DNA from: Deltaproteobacteria bacterium
GTDB taxonomy: Bacteria > Desulfobacterota > Binatia > UBA9968
Length of the DNA: 42,563 nucleotides
Assembly (NCBI GenBank): GCA_016210115.1
Contig: JACQUW010000299.1
Location: 1 to 42,563 of the forward strand
Direction: 5' to 3'
Both the position numbers and the translations under genes were made by a program. The notes below the pieces were generated by a model. That model was given only the letters and a program-made list of their open reading frames with translations, was not told the origin of the DNA and searched no databases. Each line of letters begins with the position of its first letter. Position 1 is the stretch's first letter. Below are positions 1 through 6,964 of this stretch, in pieces.

Positions 1-2
1 GG

Positions 3-1997
3 CTTAAGCCGCAGGGCGATCAGCCGCAGGCGATCGAGAAACTGATTCGAGGTATCCAGAGCGGCGAAAGGCACCAGGTGCTGCTGGGGGTAACAGGTTC
101 CGGAAAAACCTTCACTATGGCCAATGTGATCGCCCGGGTGAACAGGCCGGCGCTGGTGATCGCACCCAACAAGACCCTCGCGGCCCAGCTCTATAACGAG
201 TTCAAGGAGTTATTCCCGCAGAACGCCGTCCGCTATTTCGTAAGCTACTATGACTACTACCAGCCTGAGGCTTATGTGCCGTCCACGGATACCTATATCG
301 AGAAGGACGCGTCGATCAACGATGACATTGACAAGCTGCGTCACTCCGCCACCAAGGCGCTTCTGGAGCGCCGGGACGTCGTGATTGTCGCCAGCGTTTC
401 CTGCATTTACGGTTTAGGCTCTCCGGAAACCTATTTCGATCTGATTGTATATCTCGAGGAGGGGATGGAAGCGGATCGGGACAAGATTCTGAGAAAACTG
501 GTGGACATCCAGTATCAGAGAAGCGACTACGATTTTCACCGGGGCACCTTTCGGGTGAGAGGAGATATCGTGGAGGTCTTTCCAGCCTATGAGGACGTCT
601 CCGCCGTGCGAATCGGATTTTTCGGCGATACCGTGGAGGAGCTCTTCGAGATCGATCCGATTCGCGGAAAGGTTCAGCGGCGGGTGGACAAAATCGCCAT
701 ATACCCCGCCAGCCACTACGTGACGACCGAGGACCGAATGAAAAGCGCCTGCCAGAACATTCGCCTGGAGCTGAAAGCGCGGCTGCAGGAATTGCGGGCG
801 CAGAACAAGCTACTGGAGGCGCAGCGGCTGGAACAGAGGACCCTTTATGATCTGGAGTTGTTGGAAGAAATGGGCTTTTGTCCGGGGATCGAAAACTACT
901 CGCGCCATCTCACCGGACGCAAGCCCGGAGAGCCGCCGCCGACGTTGTTGAACTATTTCCCTGACGATTTTCTCCTGTTCATCGACGAAAGTCATGTGAC
1001 CGTACCCCAGATCGGCGGGATGTACCGCGGCGACCGATCACGCAAAGAAACGCTGGTCGAGTTCGGTTTTCGCCTTCCCTCCGCTTTAGACAACCGGCCG
1101 CTCAGCTTCGAAGAGTTCGGAGCCGCTTTGAATCAGGCGGTATATGTGTCGGCAACGCCGGCGGAATATGAGATCCAAAAGAGCAATCACCTGGTCGTGG
1201 AGCAGCTCATCAGGCCGACGGGCCTCACCGATCCGGAGGTGACGGTGCGGCCTGCCCGGACGCAGGTGGATGACCTCCTGGAAGAGATTCGGAAGCGGGT
1301 CGAGAAAAACGAGCGTGTTTTGGTAACCACCCTGACCAAGCGGATGGCGGAGGATTTGACCGATTATTACCAGGATCTGAACGTCAAAGTCCGCTATCTC
1401 CATTCCGATATCGCGACGATAGAGCGGGTGGATATTATCAGGGACCTGAGGATGGGAGTCTTTGACGTGCTCGTCGGCATAAATCTGCTCCGTGAGGGGC
1501 TCGACATTCCCGAAGTGTCTCTCGTGGCCATTCTGGATGCGGACAAGGAGGGATTCCTAAGATCGGAGCGTTCTCTAATCCAGACGATCGGCCGGGCGGC
1601 GCGGAACGTGAACGGGATGGTGATTCTCTATGCGGACAGCATGACCGACTCCATGAAGCGAGCGATCGAGGAGACGAACAGGCGACGAAGTCTGCAGACG
1701 GATTTTAATAAGAAGCACGGCATCACGCCGCAGACTGTTGTGAGAGCTCTGGGAAAGAGGCTTGTGGAGCTTTATGAGTCGGACTATGTGACCGTGCCCG
1801 CAGTGGCCGAGGGCAAAGAGAAATATGTGGCGGGTGAGATACCCCGCATGATCGAAAAGCTCAGAAAAGAAATGAAGCGGGCGGCTCAGAATTTGGAGTT
1901 CGAAAAAGCCGCCGATCTCCGCGACCGGATCCGCTTTTTGCAAGAGCAGGAGCTTGGGGTCCGAGATCCATTGAGCGCGGGGCAGGCTGAGCCATGA
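3..1997 (+). CDS. uvrB: UvrABC excinuclease subunit B (5' end cut by window)
   Basis: UvrB is the damage-verifying helicase-like subunit of nucleotide excision repair; UvrA loads it and it recruits UvrC. The reading frame is open from base 3 and begins in the conserved N-terminal stretch containing GDQPQAI, so only about ten residues and the start codon are missing. Walker A (GVTGSGKT) follows at about bases 87-110. The aromatic beta-hairpin [12 protein letters not shown] used for strand separation and damage probing comes next, then helicase motifs including [17 protein letters not shown] and QTIGRAARN. The C-terminal UVR coiled-coil ([14 protein letters not shown]), which contacts UvrC, is intact. 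It is a full-length family member apart from the window edge. The next gene lies 592 bp downstream, so uvrB is probably monocistronic here. Confidence 0.98.
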   Translation, partial: LKPQGDQPQAIEKLIRGIQSGERHQVLLGVTGSGKTFTMANVIARVNRPALVIAPNKTLAAQLYNEFKELFPQNAVRYFVSYYDYYQPEAYVPSTDTYIEKDASINDDIDKLRHSATKALLERRDVVIVASVSCIYGLGSPETYFDLIVYLEEGMEADRDKILRKLVDIQYQRSDYDFHRGTFRVRGDIVEVFPAYEDVSAVRIGFFGDTVEELFEIDPIRGKVQRRVDKIAIYPASHYVTTEDRMKSACQNIRLELKARLQELRAQNKLLEAQRLEQRTLYDLELLEEMGFCPGIENYSRHLTGRKPGEPPPTLLNYFPDDFLLFIDESHVTVPQIGGMYRGDRSRKETLVEFGFRLPSALDNRPLSFEEFGAALNQAVYVSATPAEYEIQKSNHLVVEQLIRPTGLTDPEVTVRPARTQVDDLLEEIRKRVEKNERVLVTTLTKRMAEDLTDYYQDLNVKVRYLHSDIATIERVDIIRDLRMGVFDVLVGINLLREGLDIPEVSLVAILDADKEGFLRSERSLIQTIGRAARNVNGMVILYADSMTDSMKRAIEETNRRRSLQTDFNKKHGITPQTVVRALGKRLVELYESDYVTVPAVAEGKEKYVAGEIPRMIEKLRKEMKRAAQNLEFEKAADLRDRIRFLQEQELGVRDPLSAGQAEP

Positions 1998-2043
1998 TTG
2001 GTCGGTCTTGATGGATAACGATTAGCGTTGGACGACCAAACTC

Positions 2044-2205
2044 TGACCGAAGGGCAGGGATGGAGGTCGCAGACGCGGAACCGTGCAGGTTCTGGAGGCA
2101 AAGACCGGGAATCGGCGATCCCGGAGCCTCGAGGCAGTGCTCCATCGGCTGCGACCGGAAGGCGTGCCCCTGAGGGAACGGTTCTCGCCATGATCCATGA
2201 AAGCC
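2044..2205. repeat. Direct repeat, copy 1
   Basis: This copy runs from TGACCGAAGGGCAGG to CATGATCCATGAAAGCC and matches 2373-2507 closely over its whole length. The exception is an extra ~27 bp (about 2097-2123) that contains its own small CCGGGA/TCCCGG inverted repeat. Shared blocks include TGGAGGTCGC, ACGCGGAACCGTGCAG, GTGCTCCATCGGCTGCGACC and ATGATCCATGAAAGCC. Confidence 0.75.
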
Positions 2206-2219
2206 GCCGCCCGCTCTCC

Positions 2220-2277
2220 GAGCCCGCGCAATGGGCCAGTGGTTATTCCCACTGCCGGTTATCGGATGCGCGGGCTC
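2220..2277. repeat. Inverted repeat between the direct-repeat copies
   Basis: Outer arms GAGCCCGCGCA (2220-2230) and TGCGCGGGCTC (2267-2277) are perfect complements. An inner stem CAGTGG/CCACTG (about 2237-2254) encloses a 6-nt loop. The structure would fold as a long cruciform or hairpin. No T-tract follows it, so it is not a classical terminator. Confidence 0.55.
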
Positions 2278-2372
2278 TCCGAACGGGCAGCAGCTTTCAT
2301 CTTGCCCGAGGGGCGCGAGAGAGAGGCTGCGGACGTCCGATGAGCCCCTTCGACTTTGAACGACGGAACGAG

Positions 2373-2507
2373 TGACCGAAGGGGCAGGCATGGAGGTCGC
2401 GGACGCGGAACCGTGCAGATTCTGGGAGCCTCGAGGTAGTGCTCCATCGGCTGCGACCGGAAGGCCGGCGCCCGGGGAACAGTTCCCGCCATGATCCATG
2501 AAAGCCC
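2373..2507. repeat. Direct repeat, copy 2
   Basis: This is the second copy of the 2044-2205 element in the same orientation, lacking its ~27-bp internal segment. The scattered single-base differences point to an old duplication or a dispersed family rather than an assembly artefact. Confidence 0.75.
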
Positions 2508-2589
2508 ACTCGCAAGGTGGAGCTGGACATTTGCTCCCGTTTGGACTAACTAGAGCTTTACTGAATCCGCGTAAAAAGGAGAACATTCA

Positions 2590-4086
2590 ATGAGCTCATC
2601 GACTCCCTTTCACCTACTCGAAGCGACCATCGACGATATTCACAGCGCATACAAATCAGGGCAGCTCACCGTGCGCCAGGTCGTCCAGATGTATCTCGAT
2701 CGCATAGAGGCTTACGACAAGAATGGCCCCGCCCTTAACGCGATCATCACCCTAAATTCGAACGCGCTTGAGGAGGCAGACCGGCTCGATTCCGCATTCA
2801 AGACGTCCGGCCTTACGGGTCCGCTTCACGGTATTCCGGTAATCTTGAAGGACCAGGCCGACGCCAAAGGAATGCCGACGACCTTGGGCTCGGTTTTGTT
2901 CAAGAATTACTACCCGGATCGAGATGCTTTTGTTGTGGAAAAGCTTAAGAAAGCAGGAGCGATTATTTTAGCGAAGGCCACCTTGGGCGAGCTGGGGGGC
3001 GGTGACACGCACGGTTCTCTTTTCGGATCAACACGAAATCCTTACGATCTGGAGCGGACCGTGGGCGGTTCCTCCGGAGGTTCCGCGGCGAGTGTCTCAG
3101 CCAATTTCTCGACCGTGGCGGTCGGCCAGGAGGGCCTGGCGTCCATTCGAAGACCATCTACCTGGAATTGCATCGTCGGCATGCGGCCCACGGCGGGCCT
3201 TGTAAGCCGGGGTGGCGTCTATGCCGGCTGGCCGGAAGTCAACGGTTCTCTGGGGCCGATGGCCCGCACGGTCAGAGACCTGGCGATCCTTTTGGATGTG
3301 ATGGTCGGCTATGATCCGGAGGACCCGGTCACAGCACGGGGTGTCGGCCACGTGCCGGAAAGTTACACAAAATTCCTCGATAAGAACGGCTTGAAAGGAG
3401 CCCGCATCGGTATTTTGCGCGAATCAATCGGCATCGGCTCGGAGCCGGATTCGGAGGATTTCAAAAAAATCACCGAAGTTTTCGAAAAAGCGGTTGGAGA
3501 GTTGAAAACCGCGGGCGCTGAGCTCGTTGACCCTGTCGCTATCCCAAAGCTCAACGAGTTGCTCGCCAAGCGCGCAGGAAGCCCGACCGGCGGAGACGAA
3601 TCTTTTAGATTATATCTTGCCCGGAGCGCCAATCCTCTTTTCAAGACTCGCGAAGAGGCCATGAGCTCGCCCGATTTCTCGCGGGTCGGCCAGGAAGCGC
3701 AAAAGCGATGGAACAGATCCTCGGAGGCTGTCAAACATTATGAGTCCCTCAAGGCGCAGGACGAGTTGATGACGAATCTGCTGAAAGTAATGGCCGACTA
3801 CCGGCTGGACGCCATCGTCCACAAGGCTGTCGAGCACCAGCCGACGCTTATCAGCGATGGGATCAAACCGCCTTACGTGAACCATAAGGGAGCTCCGCAT
3901 TTGAACACGTTCTTGGTATTCGTTTCTTCGATCGTGGTCCCTGCCGGATTCACACGCGACAACCTGCCCGCCGGGATCACCTTCCTGGGCCGGCCCTACG
4001 ATGAGGGGAATATGGTAAAGTTTGCCTACTCATACGAACAGGCCACGCATCATCGAAGGCCGCCAGCCAGCACAACCCCGCTCTGA
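2590..4086 (+). CDS. Amidase-signature family hydrolase
   Basis: This 498-aa enzyme belongs to the GatA/amidase-signature superfamily, which hydrolyses amide bonds with a Ser-cisSer-Lys triad. The triad is visible: Lys87 in PVILKDQ, cis-Ser161 in the Gly/Ser-rich GGSSGGSAAS segment, and nucleophile Ser185 in GQEGLASIRRPS. The 24-residue spacing between the two serines matches GatA. The usual TGGSIR before the nucleophile is GLASIR here, an acceptable but atypical variant. No signal peptide is seen, so it is probably cytosolic. AAGGAGA lies 9 nt before the ATG and fixes the start. It is not the tRNA amidotransferase subunit on context, because no gatB or gatC is nearby. The substrate cannot be inferred. 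Confidence 0.92.
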   Translation: MSSSTPFHLLEATIDDIHSAYKSGQLTVRQVVQMYLDRIEAYDKNGPALNAIITLNSNALEEADRLDSAFKTSGLTGPLHGIPVILKDQADAKGMPTTLGSVLFKNYYPDRDAFVVEKLKKAGAIILAKATLGELGGGDTHGSLFGSTRNPYDLERTVGGSSGGSAASVSANFSTVAVGQEGLASIRRPSTWNCIVGMRPTAGLVSRGGVYAGWPEVNGSLGPMARTVRDLAILLDVMVGYDPEDPVTARGVGHVPESYTKFLDKNGLKGARIGILRESIGIGSEPDSEDFKKITEVFEKAVGELKTAGAELVDPVAIPKLNELLAKRAGSPTGGDESFRLYLARSANPLFKTREEAMSSPDFSRVGQEAQKRWNRSSEAVKHYESLKAQDELMTNLLKVMADYRLDAIVHKAVEHQPTLISDGIKPPYVNHKGAPHLNTFLVFVSSIVVPAGFTRDNLPAGITFLGRPYDEGNMVKFAYSYEQATHHRRPPASTTPL

Positions 4087-4169
4087 TTGCGACCATCAGG
4101 AGGCGGCTTTCACCGTCCAAGGCGATCGGGATCGGAGAGAAATATCCCCTAAACCTTAGACAATGCGGG

Positions 4170-5306
4170 CTAGAACGACGTGATCTTAAAGACCACCGAG
4201 CCGGAGAAGTCTTCGCGAGAGTTGTTTGGAAGGATGGAGTCCAGGTGATTTTGGTACGTCAAATTGAACGATAGTATTTTGCTTTGCCATCGTGACTTCG
4301 CCAAAATCCAATTGATCCCGGCCGTCGCGTCAAATGTTCGGCTATCGATCAACGCTTTGTCCCCCATGGCTTTACTGAAGGAGCCTACCGCATTCAAAGT
4401 CAGGAAGTCACGCAACGGAACGTATTGCAGGACAACCGATGCCACAGGTTTTCTTATGGTCAGGGCAGCTAAACGGTCTTTTTCCTCCACAAATGTCATG
4501 GTCGGGGTGAGCGTAAAAGCCGGAGTCGGCCGGTAGGAGCCGATTAAGCTATTTGAGAACACGAGAATCTCTCGTCCCGGAACCGCGCTTTCTTTGTTCC
4601 ATGCGTGAGACGAAGAAAGACTGACTCCCCAATTCCCTCCGTGATATGTGAGAGAGTTGACCGTCGTCTGGGTGACACGCAAAACGCCGGGTCCGATGCT
4701 TCCCCAGGACTCTGCGACATAACTTTTGGCGCCCCATGATCCAAATTTCCGTTCCACCCACAACTGGCCACCTTCTTGATCGGCATCCGCCCTGGCTCCG
4801 GTTAAACTCACAAAGTCCTTTTCAACCGACTGGTAATCCGCGCCGTAGCCAAAGCCCAGCCAGTTTCCCTTCAGGCCCAATCGAAGCAACGTGTGACCGT
4901 TTTCCGCCATACCCCCGGTTGTGCCGAGGCCCGGGTAGCTGTAAACGACCTCTCCTTCTCCGACGATCCCTTCGAACTGATCCGTTACGGCCAGGAACTT
5001 TAGAAACCCCCTGTGTGACGCATCGCTCCCCAATAACGCCGGCTGCTCCCGTCTATCCGAGTGAGAGATTCTTATCTTGAATATCTCGGCGTCTAATTTG
5101 AGCAGATCCGAGGACCCGGTTGCTCCGAGACCGAACGTTCGAAAGCCCTCCGGCCTGAGATACGGGGAAAAGAGATTCAATTCGGGAGAAGGCCCAAGCG
5201 CTTCCTGAATGGTTTCGTCTTGATCCGCGTATGCCGCGGGCGCACCACTCAGAATTAGAATGATGGCAAGGAATGCCTGAAGCAGGACCAGCCGCCTCGC
5301 TTCCAT
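4170..5306 (-). CDS. Predicted outer-membrane beta-barrel protein
   Basis: The protein has 378 aa. An N-terminal signal peptide is evident: basic MEARR, hydrophobic core, and a likely cut after AAYA near residue 27. The mature part consists of alternating polar and hydrophobic strands rich in Gly, Ser and aromatics. It ends in VVFKITSF, with the terminal Phe and alternating pattern recognised by the Bam machinery. This is the architecture of a porin-like or autotransporter-less barrel of roughly 16 strands. I do not recognise the family. AGAGGA lies a few nt before the ATG. It follows the small gene at 5332-5601 by 25 bp and is probably co-transcribed with it and the bicupin gene. It converges with the amidase; I see no clear terminator in the 83-bp gap. 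Confidence 0.8.
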   Translation of the reverse strand: MEARRLVLLQAFLAIILILSGAPAAYADQDETIQEALGPSPELNLFSPYLRPEGFRTFGLGATGSSDLLKLDAEIFKIRISHSDRREQPALLGSDASHRGFLKFLAVTDQFEGIVGEGEVVYSYPGLGTTGGMAENGHTLLRLGLKGNWLGFGYGADYQSVEKDFVSLTGARADADQEGGQLWVERKFGSWGAKSYVAESWGSIGPGVLRVTQTTVNSLTYHGGNWGVSLSSSHAWNKESAVPGREILVFSNSLIGSYRPTPAFTLTPTMTFVEEKDRLAALTIRKPVASVVLQYVPLRDFLTLNAVGSFSKAMGDKALIDSRTFDATAGINWILAKSRWQSKILSFNLTYQNHLDSILPNNSREDFSGSVVFKITSF

Positions 5307-5331
5307 AATCCTCTTGCTGGTCGAAAACGCT

Positions 5332-5601
5332 CTATCCGAATTTAGCCCTGTTGCCGTTGACTATCGCCGGCGATCGCACAGTCACCAATCGTCCGAGATG
5401 GCGAAGCATGATCGCCGCCGATGACGGTGAGATCTCCTGGCCGAATAACCTGTAGCGCGTTCCGTTCTCTTCCTGATTATTGGCCCAGTCTGCGAATTCT
5501 TCCGGCGTGGGTTGATGACCCAGTTCCTTGGCGCAACGGCGCACAATGAAACCCAGCATTACCTTAGTGCCGTTTCTTGCTGGAAAAAGATCCATTCCCA
5601 T
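5332..5601 (-). CDS. Small protein of unknown function
   Basis: An 89-aa soluble protein that I do not recognise. The composition is protein-like and probably mostly helical: a Cys-containing N-terminal helix, then a polar linker with QPTPEEFADWANN and a more hydrophobic helix ending RHLGRLVTV. Two in-frame Met codons (5601 and 5595) are possible starts. The frame is open 13 codons further upstream but contains no start codon there. No strong Shine-Dalgarno is visible. It sits 57 bp after the bicupin gene and 25 bp before the barrel gene on the same strand. A small helical DNA- or protein-binding role is possible but unsupported. Confidence 0.6.
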   Translation of the reverse strand: MGMDLFPARNGTKVMLGFIVRRCAKELGHQPTPEEFADWANNQEENGTRYRLFGQEISPSSAAIMLRHLGRLVTVRSPAIVNGNRAKFG

Positions 5602-5617
5602 CGTAGAAATTCCATCA

Positions 5618-5656
5618 TGATGATGCCATATGCCATTAGCTATTCGTTATTCGCCA
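5618..5656. repeat. ATTCGTTATTCGCCAT-type low-complexity word repeat
   Basis: The gap between the bicupin gene and the small gene holds CATATGCCATTAGC and TATTCGTTATTCGCCAT. On the other strand it reads as GAATAACGAATA-like words. It resembles the GTGAATAG-type words at 27456-27533 and 32007-32056 and seems to be part of the same family of simple intergenic repeats. Confidence 0.3.
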
Positions 5657-5658
5657 TC

Positions 5659-6591
5659 TTATTCATCGAGGTGCGTCGCTTTCATGTGGCGATCGATCGT
5701 GGTGTAGCCTTTCCACTGTTCCGCGATCCAGTAGCGTATTCCAAACTCGAACCTGAGCTCTTTCATGTCTTTGTCCGTGGGATTGAAGTGCTGGTGGTGC
5801 ATCATGCCCGGCGGCACGTGGACTGCGTCGCCTTGATCCCAGTCGTACCTTTGGCCTCCGATCTCCGAATAGCCGCTGCCCTCCAGCGCGTAGAGGTAAG
5901 CCTCAGGATGCGCGTGACTGTGACTCTTGGAGCGCGGCAGATCGACAAAGATCGAGCTGATGGCGACTGAAGTCGCCTTGAAACCATTTTGTTTTCCGCT
6001 TCGGCCCATCAGAAAATAGGTCGCGCCATGTTTTGTCTCGCCGGATTTTTCGAATTGCGCTTGGTGCATTGAAATCCGGCGCCTGTCCGCCGGCCAGTAT
6101 TGCGATTCTTCGGAAGGGAAATTCGCGAGAGCCGCCGGGTCGTTTTCCCCCGCATCCTCCACCTGCTCGATACGCCCCATCTTGATCGCAGCTTCAAGCG
6201 GCCATGCCAGTCCCGATAAGTAGCCCACCGGCACTTTTCCTGTATTGAATAGCTGGTGGGATGAGCGGTAGGGAACGTGAAAGATGGTCCCGGGGTAAAA
6301 ATCGTACCGTCTTTCATCCAGGATCATGAAACCTTCACCGCTCTCGACATAGATCGCCTCTTCTCCATGAACGTGTTTGCCCGTATGGCAGCCCGCGGGA
6401 ATCTCTGCCCTCATCAGAAGGCTGCCGCCTGTGGGAAATCCCGTTTCAGGCGCGATCATAAGCGCCGCCGTAAAATCCTGACGGGTGCGCAACCATTTTA
6501 GATCTTTGCTCCTGGCCACGCGGGGCGCCTCCGACACTGTCTTTTCAATCTCCGCCGACTGGACCAACCAGCGGCCGTAAAAATCTTCCAT
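5659..6591 (-). CDS. Bicupin protein, putative metal-dependent dioxygenase
   Basis: A 310-aa protein with two cupin domains, at about residues 50-140 and 200-300. The N-terminal cupin has the metal-site pattern GKHVHGEEAIYVESGEG with a later His in RSSHQLF. The C-terminal cupin repeats it as SHSHAHPEAYLYALEGSG and PPGMMHHQHFN. The His-x-His-x4-Glu...His set that binds Fe(II) or Mn(II) therefore seems present in both. Gentisate and related ring-cleaving dioxygenases share this arrangement, but the substrate cannot be assigned. AAAGGAGA 6-7 nt before the ATG fixes the start. It is the first gene of a probable three-gene minus-strand operon with 5332-5601 and 4170-5306. Confidence 0.85.
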   Translation of the reverse strand: MEDFYGRWLVQSAEIEKTVSEAPRVARSKDLKWLRTRQDFTAALMIAPETGFPTGGSLLMRAEIPAGCHTGKHVHGEEAIYVESGEGFMILDERRYDFYPGTIFHVPYRSSHQLFNTGKVPVGYLSGLAWPLEAAIKMGRIEQVEDAGENDPAALANFPSEESQYWPADRRRISMHQAQFEKSGETKHGATYFLMGRSGKQNGFKATSVAISSIFVDLPRSKSHSHAHPEAYLYALEGSGYSEIGGQRYDWDQGDAVHVPPGMMHHQHFNPTDKDMKELRFEFGIRYWIAEQWKGYTTIDRHMKATHLDE

Positions 6592-6964
6592 GTTGTCTCC
6601 TTTCGCAAGCAGAGTCCGGGCAGCTAAGCGAGAGTCTTGGCGACTTCAGAAGCGGTACGTGCAGAAGATTGACTGCCGCGAGCTCCCGGGAACTCGCCGG
6701 GATCGCGCGTGAGTTTGCTTCGGGCGAGTTGAGCGCGCGATGCGAATCTCGAACAAACTAACCAATGGCAAATCATATGTCAACCGGACAGCGGAAGACT
6801 GCGACAGCGCACCTGGACATTCGGCCCAGCGTACTTTACCTGAACTTTACTTCAGCAGACGTTCGTGCTAACTAGGATCGAAATTTTCCGCATCAGTTCC
6901 TTCCCTTGGTGAAGTTGACGTCCGGGCCCCGAATCTCTTTGGATTCGCGCTCTAGCGAAGGCTC
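6592..6964. other. 373-bp divergent intergenic region
   Basis: The region lies between the divergent bicupin and BNR-repeat genes. It contains the bicupin Shine-Dalgarno, a candidate sigma-70 promoter for that gene, and the weak GAAGG ribosome-binding site of the right-hand gene. I see no gene in it. Confidence 0.5.
6755..6783 (-). promoter_or_regulatory. Candidate sigma-70 promoter for the bicupin operon
   Basis: Read on the minus strand: -35 TTGACA (6783-6778), a 17-nt spacer, and -10 TAGTTT (6760-6755). The -35 is perfect and the -10 weak. Transcription would start near 6748, about 155 nt upstream of the ATG. Confidence 0.35.

Larger units (their letters stand above)
1998..2589. other. 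592-bp non-coding gap with repeats
   Basis: No convincing gene lies between uvrB and the amidase. Several overlapping frames stay open on the minus strand, but they overlap each other and uvrB, and they encode the same low-complexity Arg/Pro/Ser-rich peptides wherever the direct repeat occurs. The gap holds two copies of a ~150-bp direct repeat, a long imperfect inverted repeat between them, and the amidase Shine-Dalgarno at its right end. Confidence 0.6.

Noticed and set aside
1861..2586. A 241-codon minus-strand frame overlapping the end of uvrB and the gap
   Set aside because: It overlaps the conserved UVR domain of uvrB. Its peptide repeats only reflect the DNA direct repeat, and similar peptides occur in two other frames.
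2590..4086. Amidase considered as GatA of the tRNA amidotransferase
   Set aside because: No gatB or gatC is nearby, the TGGSIR motif is altered, and asnS in the same window makes the indirect Asn-tRNA route less necessary. GatA identity cannot be fully excluded without phylogeny.
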